A DNA stretch of 64,000 nucleotides from Kitasatospora sp. NBC_00374 (lineage in GTDB: Bacteria > Actinomycetota > Actinomycetes > Streptomycetales > Streptomycetaceae): contig NZ_CP107964.1 in the NCBI RefSeq assembly GCF_041434935.1, positions 3,162,001-3,226,000 of the forward strand. Reading direction: 5' to 3'. Positions 1 to 10,253 of the stretch are shown here, one piece after another. Below the pieces are notes generated by a model. The model did not search any database, had not been told where the DNA came from, and saw nothing but the letters and a program-made list of their open reading frames with translations. Every line of letters begins with the position of its first letter. Position 1 is the first letter of the stretch. A program made the translations under genes and the position numbers.

Positions 1-2773
1 ACCGGATGTCGACGCCTTCGCGCTCGGCCGCGGTACGGGCACGCCCCTCGGCGCGCACGTTGAAGCCGATGATGATGGCGTCCGAGCCCATCGCCAGGTC
101 CACGTCGGACTCGGTGATGGCACCCACACCGCGGTGCAGGATCCGGAGCTCGACCTCCTCGCCCACGTCCAGCTTGACGAGAGCGTCCTCGAGGGCCTCG
201 ACCGAACCGGAGACGTCACCCTTGATGATGAGGTTGAGCTTCTCGATGCTGCCGGCCGCCAGGGCCGCCTCGAAGCCTTCGAGCGAGACCCGGACACGAC
301 GCTGCGCGAAGGACGCGTTGCGGTCGCGAGCGGCACGCTTCTCGGCGATCTGGCGGGCCGTGCGGTCCTCGTCGACGACGATGAAGCTGTCGCCGGCGCG
401 GGGCACCGAGGTGAGACCGAGCAGCAGCACCGGACGGGACGGGCCCGCCTCGGCGAGGCTGTTGCCGTTCTCGTCGAGCATGGCGCGGACGCGGCCGTAG
501 GCGTCGCCGACCACGATCGAGTCACCGACGCGGAGGGTACCGCGCTGGATGAGCAGCGTCGCCATGGCGCCGCGGCCCTTGTCGAGGTGGGCCTCGATCG
601 CAATACCCTGCGCGTCCTGCTCCGGGTTGGCCCGCAGGTCGAGCGAGGCGTCGGCGGTCAGGACGACCGCCTCCAGCAGCTGGTCGATGTTCAGACCCTG
701 GCGCGCGGAGATGTCGACGAACATGGTGTCGCCGCCGTACTCCTCGGCCACCAGGCCGAACTCCGTCAGCTGACCGCGGACCTTGGTCGGGTCGGCACCC
801 TCGACGTCGATCTTGTTGACCGCGACCACGATCGGGACACCGGCGGCCTTGGCGTGGTTGAGCGCCTCGACCGTCTGCGGCATGACACCGTCGTTGGCCG
901 CGACCACCAGGATCGCGATGTCGGTGGACTTGGCACCACGGGCACGCATGGCGGAGAACGCCTCGTGACCCGGGGTGTCGAGGAAGGTGATCGGACGGTC
1001 TTCGCCGTTCACCGTCGCCGTGACCTGGTAGGCACCGATGTGCTGGGTGATGCCGCCGGCCTCGCCGGCCACCACGTTGGTCTTGCGGATGGCGTCCAGC
1101 AGGCGGGTCTTACCGTGGTCGACGTGACCCATGACGGTGACGACCGGCGGGCGGGCCGCCAGCATGTCCTCGTCGCCCTCGTCGGCACCGAAGTCGATGT
1201 CGAACGACTCCAGCAGCTCACGGTCCTCGTCGTCACGGCTGACGATCTCCAGGACGAAGCCCATCTCGCCGGCGAGCAGCTCCAGGGTGGCGTCCGAGAC
1301 CGACTGGGTCGCGGTCACCATCTCACCGAGGTTGAACATCACCGAGACGAGCGCCGCCGGGTTGGCGTTGATCTTCTCCGCGAAGTCCGTCAGCGAGGCA
1401 CCGCGGGAGAGGCGAACGGTGGAACCGTTGCCACGCGGCAGCATCACGCCGCCCACGGACGGGGCCTGCATGGCCTCGTACTCCTGGCGCTTCGCCCGCT
1501 TCGACTTGCGACCACGGGCCGGACGGCCACCGGGGCCACGGCCGAAGGCACCCTGCGTGCCACCACGGGCACCCGGGCCGCCGGGACGGCCGCCGAAGCC
1601 ACCGGGACGGCCACCGCCGCCACCGAAGCCGCCGCCACCGCCGCCACCCGGACGGGGGCCGCCGAAGCCGCCGCCGCCACCGGCCGGGCGCGAGCCCGGG
1701 CCGGCCGGACGACCGGCGAAGCCGGGACGGGCGCCGCCGCCACCGGGCGCACCGGGACGGGCGCCGGGGCCGCCACCCGGGCGCGGGCCCGGACGCGGGC
1801 CGGGACCGGCCGGACGCTGCGGCATCATGCCCGGGTTCGGGCGCGGCATGCCGGACGGGCTGGGAGCACCCGGACGCGGGCCGGCCGGACGGGGCATGCC
1901 GTCCGGACGCGGACGGTCGCCGGCGGGACGCGGGGCGCCACCGGGGCCACCCTGACCCGGACGGGCCGGACGGTCGCCGGCGGGACGCGGACGGTCACCG
2001 GGACCACCCTGGCCCGGACGGGCCGGACGGTCGCCGGCGGGACGCGGACGGTCACCGGCGGGAGCACCGCCGGGGCCACCCTGGCCCGGACGGGCCGGAC
2101 GGTCGCCCGCGGGACGCGGACGGTCGCCGCCACCCTGGCCGGCCGGGCGCGGAGCGCCGGGACGGGCCATACCGGTGTTGCTGGACGTGAACGGGTTGTT
2201 GCCCGGACGCGGACCGGCCGGACGCGGACCCGGACGGGCCGCGGGGTTGGCCGGACGCGCGGCGGCCGGACGGGCCGCCGGAGCCGCAGCCTCGCCACCG
2301 GCCGGAGCCGGGGAGGAGAACTCGGCAGCCGGAGCGGCCGGGGCGGCGGGAGCCGCAGCGGCGGCCGGGGCCGGCGCAGCCGGACGGGCAGCCGGGCGCG
2401 GGCCGGGGGCCGGCGCGCCTGCGGGCTTGACGGGTGCGGCCGGCGCCGGAGCGGCGGCTGCGGGGGTCGGACGGGGGCCCGGCGTCACGGTGGGACGCGG
2501 GCCGGGGGTGGGTGCACCCGGGCGGGGTGCGGCCGCACCGGCGGAACCGCCGGCGGGCTGGGGCGCCGCGGGCTTCCGCGGGCCAGGCTTGGCGGACGCG
2601 CCACCGGACGGCGGCGTCGCTCCCAGAGCATCAGTCAACTTGCGCACGACCGGCGCCTCGATCGTCGAGGACGCCGAACGGACGAACTCACCGAGCTCGG
2701 TGAGCTTGGCCATCACAGCCTTGCTCTCCAAGCCAAGCTCCTTGGCGAGTTCATATACCCGGACCTTAGCCAC
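1..2773 (-). CDS. infB: Translation initiation factor IF-2 (partial, C-terminus off left edge)
   Basis: Ribosome-binding GTPase that delivers initiator fMet-tRNA and promotes subunit joining. The in-window part is about 924 codons. Residues 1-50 form an IF2_N module (reads [19 protein letters not shown]). A very long Pro/Gly/Arg/Ala-rich disordered segment follows to about residue 420, then a basic [14 protein letters not shown] linker, then the GTPase domain. G1 GHVDHGKT is at residues 549-556, G3 DTPGHEAF near 600 and G4 NKID near 653, with the start of the beta-barrel domain II beyond. The GTG start at 2773 is chosen because AGGAG lies about 4 nt upstream and the protein starts at the conserved IF2_N motif. 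It is the last in-window gene of the rimP-nusA-rnpM-infB operon. The long low-complexity region is typical of streptomycete IF-2. Many open frames on the opposite strand are by-products of its repetitive GC-rich codons. Confidence 0.97.
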   Translation of the reverse strand, partial: MAKVRVYELAKELGLESKAVMAKLTELGEFVRSASSTIEAPVVRKLTDALGATPPSGGASAKPGPRKPAAPQPAGGSAGAAAPRPGAPTPGPRPTVTPGPRPTPAAAAPAPAAPVKPAGAPAPGPRPAARPAAPAPAAAAAPAAPAAPAAEFSSPAPAGGEAAAPAARPAAARPANPAARPGPRPAGPRPGNNPFTSSNTGMARPGAPRPAGQGGGDRPRPAGDRPARPGQGGPGGAPAGDRPRPAGDRPARPGQGGPGDRPRPAGDRPARPGQGGPGGAPRPAGDRPRPDGMPRPAGPRPGAPSPSGMPRPNPGMMPQRPAGPGPRPGPRPGGGPGARPGAPGGGGARPGFAGRPAGPGSRPAGGGGGFGGPRPGGGGGGGFGGGGGRPGGFGGRPGGPGARGGTQGAFGRGPGGRPARGRKSKRAKRQEYEAMQAPSVGGVMLPRGNGSTVRLSRGASLTDFAEKINANPAALVSVMFNLGEMVTATQSVSDATLELLAGEMGFVLEIVSRDDEDRELLESFDIDFGADEGDEDMLAARPPVVTVMGHVDHGKTRLLDAIRKTNVVAGEAGGITQHIGAYQVTATVNGEDRPITFLDTPGHEAFSAMRARGAKSTDIAILVVAANDGVMPQTVEALNHAKAAGVPIVVAVNKIDVEGADPTKVRGQLTEFGLVAEEYGGDTMFVDISARQGLNIDQLLEAVVLTADASLDLRANPEQDAQGIAIEAHLDKGRGAMATLLIQRGTLRVGDSIVVGDAYGRVRAMLDENGNSLAEAGPSRPVLLLGLTSVPRAGDSFIVVDEDRTARQIAEKRAARDRNASFAQRRVRVSLEGFEAALAAGSIEKLNLIIKGDVSGSVEALEDALVKLDVGEEVELRILHRGVGAITESDVDLAMGSDAIIIGFNVRAEGRARTAAEREGVDIR
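1948..2130 (-). repeat. Tandem repeats inside infB low-complexity region
   Basis: Three copies of a 54-72 nt unit encode variants of [20 protein letters not shown] in the disordered N-terminal half of IF-2. The copies are nearly identical at the DNA level, including silent positions, which suggests recent duplication. A second, glycine-rich stretch (GGFGG-type runs) lies at about 1590-1690. Confidence 0.8.
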
Positions 2774-2830
2774 TTCACTCCTGTCTATGAGTCCGGGGTG
2801 GTCGTCCGCCGGACTGTCGCTACTTCATGG

Positions 2831-2863
2831 GCGTACTCATCGCGTACTCATCGAGTGCTCATC
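2831..2863 (-). repeat. Three tandem 11-mers in infB upstream gap
   Basis: Direct repeat of gcgtactcatc on the plus strand, two perfect copies (2831-2841, 2842-2852) and a third with two changes (2853-2863). It lies in the 186-nt space between rnpM and infB, about 60-90 nt upstream of the infB start. No function is evident; it could be part of an internal promoter or leader. Confidence 0.7.
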
Positions 2864-2959
2864 GCAATCTCGACCTACTTCCATCTCGCGAGGTACCTGA
2901 CGTGACGCACGGCGTGCCGCCGCCATGCGCTGTGTGCGTGTTACGGGTGATCTGTCTCC

Positions 2960-3259
2960 TCAGGGCGTCGGCGAACCGCCCGCCCGGTCCTCGACACAGG
3001 CCCGCAGTGCGTCGGTGTCGAGCGTCTCCTTGAGCCGGAAGGCCCTGGGAAACGCCCGGCGGCGTACCGCGAGGTCGAGGCAGCCAGGCTCGGGATGCAG
3101 ATGCGCACCCCGGCCCGGCAGTGTGCCGCGCGGATCGGGGACGCACACGCCCTCGACCGCCACGACACGCAACAGCTCGTGCTTGGCCGCTCGCTTGCGG
3201 CAGCCCACGCAGGTGCGTTCCGGGCATGCTCGGACATGCGTCCGGCCAGACAGAATCAA
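2960..3259 (-). CDS. rnpM: YlxR/RnpM family RNA-binding protein (DUF448)
   Basis: Small basic protein (99 aa) of the YlxR family. In Bacillus the family member has been linked to modulation of RNase P, and it is usually encoded between nusA and infB, as here. The family signature is clear: RTCVGCRKRA near the N-terminus, LLRVV, then DPRGTLPGRGAHLH and the C-terminal RRRAFPRAFR. I chose the TTG at 3259 because GGAGG sits 7 nt upstream; an in-frame ATG at 3316 would add 19 residues of unconserved sequence and a CTG at 3253 is also possible. It lies 81 nt after nusA and is co-transcribed with it. Confidence 0.88.
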   Translation of the reverse strand: MILSGRTHVRACPERTCVGCRKRAAKHELLRVVAVEGVCVPDPRGTLPGRGAHLHPEPGCLDLAVRRRAFPRAFRLKETLDTDALRACVEDRAGGSPTP

Positions 3260-3340
3260 GTCTACCCCTCCGAAGGGACATGACGCCGCCCCGCCAACCG
3301 AGGGCGGGCGACGCACTGGCGAACCGCGCGCTGCGGAGCC

Positions 3341-4339
3341 CTATTCCCGGCCCTCGCCGTCCGGCACCTCGGTGTCCGGACGGATGTCGATCCGCCAGCC
3401 GGTGAGGCGGGCGGCCAAGCGGGCGTTCTGCCCCTCCTTGCCGATCGCCAGCGACAGCTGGTAGTCCGGCACGATCACCCGTGCGGAGCGCTGCGAGAGG
3501 TCCACGATCTCGACCTTCGTCACCCGTGCGGGGGACAGCGCGGCCGCGACCATCTCGGCCGGGTCCTCCGACCAGTCCACGATGTCGATCTTCTCGCCGT
3601 GCAGCTCGGCCATCACGTTGCGCACCCGGCCGCCCATCGGGCCGATGCAGGCGCCCTTGGCGTTCAGGCCCGCGCGGCGCGACCACACGGCGATCTTGGT
3701 GCGGTGGCCGGCCTCGCGGGCGATCGCGGCGATCTCCACCGAACCGTCGGCGATCTCCGGGACCTCCAGCGCGAACAGCCGCTTCACCAGGCTGGGGTGA
3801 GTGCGCGACAGCGTCACCGACGGACCGCGGACACCGCGGCGGACGCCCACCACGTAGCACTTCAGCCGGGTGCCGTGCCGGTAGTCCTCACCGGGGACCT
3901 GCTCCTGCGGGGGCAGGATGGCCTCCAGCTTGCCGATGTCGACCAGGATGTTCTTGGGGTCGTTGCCCTGCTGGACGACACCGGTGACGATGTCGCCCTC
4001 CTTGCCCGCGTACTCGCCGAAGGTCTGGTCGTCCGCCGCGTCGCGCAGACGCTGCAGAATCACCTGCTTGGCGGTCGAGGCGGCGATCCGGCCGAAGCCG
4101 CTCGGGGTGTCGTCGAACTCCTTCGGCTCGACACCCTCCTCCAGCTCCGCCGGGTCCTCCAGCGCCCACACGGTCACGTGCCCGGTCTTGCGGTTCAGCT
4201 CGACCCGCGCCCGGCGGCGGGAGCCCTCGGTGCGGTGGTACGCGATGAGAAGCGCCGACTCGATCGACTCGACCAGCAGGTCGAACGGAACGCCCTTCTC
4301 GGTAACCAGCCCACGCAGGGCGCTCATGTCGATGTCCAC
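3341..4339 (-). CDS. nusA: Transcription termination/antitermination factor NusA
   Basis: RNA polymerase-associated elongation factor that modulates pausing, termination and rRNA antitermination. The 332-aa protein has the N-terminal RNAP-binding domain (1-125, reads [20 protein letters not shown]), an S1 domain (about 125-200), and two KH RNA-binding domains (about 200-325). KH1 carries [15 protein letters not shown] and [14 protein letters not shown]2 carries [19 protein letters not shown]. The short form without C-terminal acidic repeats is normal for actinobacteria. It follows rimP by 51 nt and precedes rnpM and infB, the standard operon order. Confidence 0.97.
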   Translation of the reverse strand: MDIDMSALRGLVTEKGVPFDLLVESIESALLIAYHRTEGSRRRARVELNRKTGHVTVWALEDPAELEEGVEPKEFDDTPSGFGRIAASTAKQVILQRLRDAADDQTFGEYAGKEGDIVTGVVQQGNDPKNILVDIGKLEAILPPQEQVPGEDYRHGTRLKCYVVGVRRGVRGPSVTLSRTHPSLVKRLFALEVPEIADGSVEIAAIAREAGHRTKIAVWSRRAGLNAKGACIGPMGGRVRNVMAELHGEKIDIVDWSEDPAEMVAAALSPARVTKVEIVDLSQRSARVIVPDYQLSLAIGKEGQNARLAARLTGWRIDIRPDTEVPDGEGRE

Positions 4340-4390
4340 GGCTACGCCTCCTCTTCACTCATCAGATTCACAGTGCGGTCTCTCCGGTGA

Positions 4391-4978
4391 CTACCGGTCC
4401 GCACCCTCGTCCGCCCCCTCGGAGGCGTCGTCCACGAAGTCTTCGTCGTCGTCTGCGGCGTCGTCGGCCAGATCGGCCGCCTCGTCGAGCAGCTCGTCGT
4501 CCTTGCGGTTGAACTCGACCTGGACCCGCGCCCGGTCGATCTCGGCCCAGGCCAGGCGGCGCTCCTTCGGACGGCCGCGGCCCTTCACCGGCTGCACCTC
4601 GACCAGCACGCCGTCCTCGTCGCTCTCCAGCACCCGCGCGACGATCTCCTTGCCGTCCGTCAGGTGCACCTTGGCGAGCCGGCCCTCGGCCCGGCGCCAG
4701 TGGCGGGGCTCGGCGAGCGGGCGCTCGGCACCCGGGGAGCCGACCTCGAGCAGGTAGGGCGCGGCGCCCATCAGATCGGAGTCGTCGAGCACCTGGCCCA
4801 CCGCACGGCTGAACTCCGCGATCGCGTCGAGGTCCACGCCGCCGTCGGCGTCCACGTCGATCTGCACCTGGCGGCGGCTGCCGGCCTGGGTGACGGCGAC
4901 GGTTTCGAGGTCCAGCCCGGCCTCGGCGGCCAGGGGCTCCAGCAGCGCGCGCAACCGGTCGGTCTGGGTGGTGCTCAT
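4391..4978 (-). CDS. rimP: Ribosome maturation factor RimP
   Basis: Factor for 30S subunit assembly, acting in the cytoplasm on pre-30S particles. The 195-aa protein has the N-terminal alpha/beta domain (LRALLEPLAAEAGLDLE, then VDADGGVDLDAI and YLLEVGSPGAERPL) and a C-terminal SH3-like barrel (about 90-155, with AEIDRARVQVEFNRK). The last 40 residues are highly acidic (DEDFVDDASEGADEG), a common tail in actinobacterial RimP. It is the first gene of the rimP-nusA-rnpM-infB operon; the divergent ferritin-like gene begins 240 nt away, so the operon promoter should lie in 4979-5218. Confidence 0.95.
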   Translation of the reverse strand: MSTTQTDRLRALLEPLAAEAGLDLETVAVTQAGSRRQVQIDVDADGGVDLDAIAEFSRAVGQVLDDSDLMGAAPYLLEVGSPGAERPLAEPRHWRRAEGRLAKVHLTDGKEIVARVLESDEDGVLVEVQPVKGRGRPKERRLAWAEIDRARVQVEFNRKDDELLDEAADLADDAADDDEDFVDDASEGADEGADR

Positions 4979-5218
4979 CCGGGTGACTCCTCGGGCGCGT
5001 CTGCTGTTGTCGAAGGTGCTAACTGAGAGCAGAGCCTATCGGGCCAACCCCCGAAACGCCGATTCCGACCTGACCGTGAGCCGCCTGGCGGACCCCGCTG
5101 CGAGCAAGGTCACAGTGTACGGATAGCGTCCATCCGGGCTCGAACTCGTGAGGGTCCGGTAATGATTCACGCAGCAGGGGGGCTCTGGACCTCCCATGAG
5201 CGGACGGGAGCCCCCACG

Positions 5219-6298
5219 ATGCTGTCCCCCACCCGGCGGACATTCCTGTTCCTCGGCGCGCTCACCGGCGTCCAGCTGCTCTGCGGCTGCACCGACGAGC
5301 ACGAGAGCGACAGCCCCGGCGCCGAGCACCGGCCGGACCAGGACCTGCCGCTGCGCACCAGGGCGGTGGCCGCCACCGACGCGCTGCTCGCCGGGTACGA
5401 CAGCGTGCTCGCCGGGCCCGGGGCCGCCCAGGGGGACCTGCTGCGCAAGCAGCGCGAGGAGGTCGCCCAGCACCGCAGCGCCCTCGCCCAGGGTCTGCCG
5501 ACCACCCCCGCCACGCCGTCCGGCGCGTCCGGCAGCGCACCCGCCTCCGCACCCACCTCCGCGCCCGGGGCCGCACCCGGTGCGGCGATCGGCACGGTCG
5601 CCGCACTGGCCGCCGCCGAACGCCAGACCGCCACGGACCGGCTGGCCGACCTGGAGGCCGCCTCCCCCGCCCTGGCCAGGCTGCTGGCCTCGGTGTCCGC
5701 CGCCGGCGCCCTGCACGCCACCCGGCTGGGTGACACCGGACCGGTCGGCGCGGCCGCCGCCTCGCCCGCGCCCTCGGCACCCCCGTCCGGCTCCGCCTCC
5801 GCCGCCCCCTCGTCCGGTACCCCCGCGCCGCTGCCGTCGGCCGCCGCGACCGGGGCCCAGTCCGCGCTGGCCGCCGAGCACGCGGCGGTCTACGGCTACG
5901 GCGTCGCCTGCGCCTACCTGCCGGTCGGCAGGCAGCGCGAGGACGGCCGCGCCGACTACCTCGCGCACCAGGCCCGACGGGACGCCTGGCAGCGGCTGCT
6001 CCGCGCCGGCGGCGCCGGGCCCACCGCCGCGGCCGCCGGCTACCGGCTGCCCTTCGCGGTCAAGGACCAGGCCACCGCCGGGCAGTTGGCCGCACACATC
6101 GAGACCCAGCTGACCACCGTCTACGCCGACGTGGTCGGCGCCGGCACCGGCCCGGTCCGGCTGCAGGCCGCCGGCGCCCTGCGGGAGAGCGTGCTGCGGG
6201 CCGCGCACTGGGGCGCCGCACCGTCCGCGCTGCCCGGTCTGCCGGCCCCCGCCGACGCCCCGGCGAGCCCCCCGCCCAGCCCTTCGCCGAGCCGCTGA
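5219..6298 (+). CDS. Ferritin-like domain (DUF4439) putative lipoprotein
   Basis: 359-aa exported protein of unknown substrate. The N-terminus carries a twin-arginine-like signal (TRRTFLFLG) that ends in a lipobox-like LLCGC near residue 22, so it is probably a Tat- or Sec-exported lipoprotein. The mature N-terminal half is Ala/Pro/Ser-rich. The C-terminal 140 residues (from LAAEHAAVYGYGVACAYL to the end) match the DUF4439 ferritin-like four-helix type, with conserved Glu/His/Tyr positions. The ATG at 5219 is preferred over an upstream ATG at 5162 because it places the signal peptide at the N-terminus and has GGGAG upstream. It is divergent from rimP. The function is unknown; metal or iron binding is only inferred from the fold. 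Confidence 0.82.
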   Translation: MLSPTRRTFLFLGALTGVQLLCGCTDEHESDSPGAEHRPDQDLPLRTRAVAATDALLAGYDSVLAGPGAAQGDLLRKQREEVAQHRSALAQGLPTTPATPSGASGSAPASAPTSAPGAAPGAAIGTVAALAAAERQTATDRLADLEAASPALARLLASVSAAGALHATRLGDTGPVGAAAASPAPSAPPSGSASAAPSSGTPAPLPSAAATGAQSALAAEHAAVYGYGVACAYLPVGRQREDGRADYLAHQARRDAWQRLLRAGGAGPTAAAAGYRLPFAVKDQATAGQLAAHIETQLTTVYADVVGAGTGPVRLQAAGALRESVLRAAHWGAAPSALPGLPAPADAPASPPPSPSPSR

Positions 6299-6395
6299 AC
6301 GGGTGCCCCTCCGAGAGCCTGACCAGCAGACTTCGCCCGATGGCCGACAATGGGCCGGACAGCACCCGAAGGGACGGACCGACCGAGAGGCCAGC

Positions 6396-7322
6396 ATGCC
6401 GGCACGACCAGGACAGATCACCGTCCCCGAGCGGCTGACCGAGACCGTCCGGCTCTGGGAGGGCGCCGCGGGCCTCGACTGGCTGGCCGAGCTGCCCGCC
6501 CGCTTCGAGGAGCAACTCGCCCGCCGGGACCTGGTCCTGGACCGGATCTGCGAGCCGGGCGGGCGGATCAGCCTGGTCGGCTACGTGCACCGGGCCGACG
6601 ACCTGGCACCCGCCGTGCTCAAGCTGGGCATGGTCAACCGGGAGACCGCCCAGGAACACGCCGCGCTGACCCGCTGGGCCGGCCGCGGCGCCGTCCTGCT
6701 GCTGGCCGCCGAGCCGGCGCACGGCGTGCTGCTGCTGGAACGGCTGCACGGCGACATCCCACTGCGCTCGCTCGCCGAGGCCAAGGCCATGCTGGAGGCC
6801 GCCGGGCTGCTCCAGCGGCTGTGGGTGGCACCCGGTGACGACCATCCCTTCACCTCGGTCGGCGAACGGGTCGGCCAACTGGCCGAGCTGATCCGCGAGC
6901 AGCGCGAGCTGCCCGGCGCCGCCGAGGCCCGCTCACTGATCGACGAGGCCCTGGAGACCGCCGGCGCCCTGCTCGCCGACCAGCCCGAGAGCCTGCTGCT
7001 GCACGGGGACTTCCACCACGGCAACGTCCTCGCGGCCGACCGGGCTCCGTGGCTGGCGATCGATCCCCGGCCGCTGGTCGGCGAGCGCGCGTACGACCTC
7101 GCCCGCCTGGCCCGGGACCGGCTGGACACCCTGGCCGGGTCGCCCGGCCAGCGCGGGGCGCTGCGCCGCCGGCTGCACCAGCTCGCCGACGCCGTCGAGG
7201 TGGACCGGGACCGGCTGCGCGGCTGGACGCTGTTCCGCACGGTCGAGGCCGGGCTGTGGCACATGTCCACCGGCGCGACCGAACAGGCCGAGCTCTACCT
7301 GGAGTTCGCGTCCTGGCTGTGA
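6396..7322 (+). CDS. APH(6)/hydroxyurea-type aminoglycoside phosphotransferase family protein
   Basis: 308-aa small-molecule kinase-fold protein. The catalytic loop LLLHGDFHHGNVL is at about residues 200-212 and the metal-binding segment IDPRPLVGERAYDLARL follows, the pattern of the APH_6_hur subgroup (streptomycin 6-phosphotransferase and hydroxyurea kinase relatives). The beginning of the kinase fold (ISLVGYVHRADDLAPAVLKLG) contains the ATP-lobe Lys. The ATG at 6396 with GAGG 5 nt upstream is preferred; the frame stays open upstream to 6303. This chromosomal gene is probably housekeeping or self-protective; its substrate cannot be read from sequence. Its 3' end overlaps the convergent GNAT gene by 28 nt. 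Confidence 0.85.
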   Translation: MPARPGQITVPERLTETVRLWEGAAGLDWLAELPARFEEQLARRDLVLDRICEPGGRISLVGYVHRADDLAPAVLKLGMVNRETAQEHAALTRWAGRGAVLLLAAEPAHGVLLLERLHGDIPLRSLAEAKAMLEAAGLLQRLWVAPGDDHPFTSVGERVGQLAELIREQRELPGAAEARSLIDEALETAGALLADQPESLLLHGDFHHGNVLAADRAPWLAIDPRPLVGERAYDLARLARDRLDTLAGSPGQRGALRRRLHQLADAVEVDRDRLRGWTLFRTVEAGLWHMSTGATEQAELYLEFASWL

Positions 7323-7861
7323 GGTGACCGCAGCGGCAGCTGGGCGCCCATCACCGCGTACGGGCGGACCGTGTTGGGAAAGCGCACCGCCCGGGCCAGG
7401 TCCTGGTAGCCGAGTGCCCGGTAGAGCCGCCGGGCCGGGGTCTCCGCGTCGATCGCCGAGAGGATCGAGCGGTCCTTGCCGGAGCGTTCGCAGAGCGTGC
7501 GGATCAGGGCGCTGCCGACCCCGCGGCCCTGGAACTCGGGCAGCACGTGCAGCTCGGTGACCGCGAAGACGCCGTCCAGCCAGTCGCCGTGGCCGGCGGC
7601 CTCCAGGTACGGCTGGATCACCGTGCTCCACCAGTGCTCGCGCAGGTTGGGCATCCCGTAGCCGAATCCCACCAGCCGCCCGCCGGACATCGCGCCGAGC
7701 GCGATCACCCCCGGCTGGAGCGCGTGCCGTGCGACCAGCGGCAGCCGGACCGCCACCTCGGGCGGCTCCAACCCGAAGGCGACCGCCTGCACCTCCAGCG
7801 CCGTCGGCGCCCACGCGGCCAGGTCGATGGCCTCGATCGTCACCTCGGTCAGCTGCTTCAT
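7295..7861 (-). CDS. GNAT family N-acetyltransferase
   Basis: 188-aa acetyl-CoA-dependent acyltransferase. Motif A is visible as LHVLPEFQGRGVGSALIRTL (about residues 105-124), with the pyrophosphate-binding QGRGVG, and motif B as AIDAETPARRLYRALGY near 140-155. The substrate is unknown. The gene is transcribed toward the preceding kinase gene and overlaps its 3' end by 28 nt; it is separated by 86 nt from the next minus-strand GNAT gene, with which it may be co-transcribed. Confidence 0.85.
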   Translation of the reverse strand: MKQLTEVTIEAIDLAAWAPTALEVQAVAFGLEPPEVAVRLPLVARHALQPGVIALGAMSGGRLVGFGYGMPNLREHWWSTVIQPYLEAAGHGDWLDGVFAVTELHVLPEFQGRGVGSALIRTLCERSGKDRSILSAIDAETPARRLYRALGYQDLARAVRFPNTVRPYAVMGAQLPLRSPHSQDANSR

Positions 7862-7947
7862 GACCCGGACGTTACTACTTCACCGATTCCCGGGGCGATC
7901 ATCCGGACGGAAATCCGCGGCCTCCGGCGCCGGGCCTGCGGCCGGGC

Positions 7948-8841
7948 TCAGAACAGCACACTCATGAAGGCGCCGACCTCGCGGAAGCCGACCCGGCGGT
8001 AGGCGGCGCGGGCCCGGACGTTGTAGTCGTTCACGTACAGCGAGACGGTCGGGGCGACCTCGCGCAGGGCGATGTCCAGGACGGCGGCCATACCGGTCTC
8101 GGACAGACCGCGGCCGCGGTGCTCGGGGGCGACCCAGACGCCCTGGATCTGGCAGGCCCCGGAGGTGACGGCGCCGACCTCGGCCTTGAAGACCACCCGG
8201 CCGTCCTCGTCGAAACGGGCGAAGGAGCGCCCGGCGGCGACCAGTTCGGCGACCCGGGCCTGGTACAGCAGGCCGCCGTCGCCGGCCAGCGGGGAGATGC
8301 CGACCTCCTCGGTGAACATCGCCACGCAGGCCGGCATCAGGCTCTCGATCTCGTTACGGCGCACCCGCCGGACCAGCAGGTCCGGGGCCACCTCGGTGGC
8401 GGGGGTGTCGGTGGCCATCAGCGGCTGGTGGCCACGGACCTCGCGGGCCGGGCCCCAGCTGCGCTCCAGCTGCGCCCACAGGGCGGCGGTGGCGGCGGCG
8501 GGCCCGACGATCGAGGAACAGCGGCGGCCCTGGCGGCGGGCCCGCTCGGCGAAGGCGCGGACGGCCTCGGGCCCCGCGTTGACGGGGACCAGGTTGGCCC
8601 CGGCGTAGCAGAGCGACTCCAGCCTGCCGTCCTCGCCGGACCAGCCCCACATCTCGCCGCCGAGCCGCCACGGGTCCAGCCCGACGGCCTCGACCCGGGT
8701 GGCGACGAAGGCGTTGGCCACCGGATCGCGGTGGAGGACCGCCAGGGCGTCCTCCAGATCCCGGGCCTCCAGCACGCGGGTGGCCGACAGGGCCCGGGCG
8801 ACCTGGAACGGGCCGGGGAGCATCACACCTCGATCGAGCAC
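7948..8841 (-). CDS. DUF4081-containing GNAT family N-acetyltransferase
   Basis: About 297 aa with two halves. An N-terminal DUF4081 region (LEDALAVLHRDPVANAFV, then GGEMWGW and SLCYAGANLVP) is followed by a C-terminal GNAT domain with VWVAPEHRGRGLSETGMAAVL and the terminal YVNDYNVRARAAYRRVGF. This two-part architecture is common as a conserved streptomycete gene beside ispG. The start is uncertain: the GTG at 8841 has GAGAGG upstream, an ATG at 8823 also has GAGG, and the frame is open to 8895. It is separated from ispG by a strong hairpin, so it is probably read mostly from its own promoter. The substrate is unknown. Confidence 0.85.
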   Translation of the reverse strand: MLDRGVMLPGPFQVARALSATRVLEARDLEDALAVLHRDPVANAFVATRVEAVGLDPWRLGGEMWGWSGEDGRLESLCYAGANLVPVNAGPEAVRAFAERARRQGRRCSSIVGPAAATAALWAQLERSWGPAREVRGHQPLMATDTPATEVAPDLLVRRVRRNEIESLMPACVAMFTEEVGISPLAGDGGLLYQARVAELVAAGRSFARFDEDGRVVFKAEVGAVTSGACQIQGVWVAPEHRGRGLSETGMAAVLDIALREVAPTVSLYVNDYNVRARAAYRRVGFREVGAFMSVLF

Positions 8842-8901
8842 GGGCACCTCTCTGGTCCAACTCTGCGGCACCCTACTCCCCTGAGGGCGGTCCAAAGGCT
8901 G

Positions 8902-8929
8902 TGGGGCCGTCCGTGGGCGGACGGCCCCA
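8902..8929 (-). terminator. Hairpin terminator after ispG
   Basis: Perfect 12-bp inverted repeat (tggggccgtccg / cggacggcccca) with a 4-nt loop, 21 nt beyond the ispG stop. It has no clear U-run, as is usual in high-GC actinomycetes. It separates ispG from the downstream GNAT gene. Confidence 0.75.
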
Positions 8930-8950
8930 GTCCGCAGCTGCGTCGGGCGC

Positions 8951-10111
<1,161 letters not shown>

Positions 10112-10253
10112 GTGCGCAGGGTTCCCCAGGTCGAGGTCGGTGAGCGGGCCGGTGAGAGGGTGGCCCCGCCGGGCGGCCGCGGAAGGGCGCGCCCGGCTTA
10201 CAAGGTACGCCACGGCCGAGCGAGGAAGCACACTCGGCCGCTCCGGACAAGAG

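Noticed and set aside
134-2905. Very long plus-strand open frame opposite infB
   Set aside because: It is Arg/Thr/Gly-rich, matches no family, and lies antisense to an unmistakable IF-2. It results from the GC-rich repetitive codons.
6396-7322. Acquired antibiotic resistance gene
   Set aside because: GC content and codon use match the chromosome and no mobile element is nearby; such kinases are common core genes in streptomycetes.
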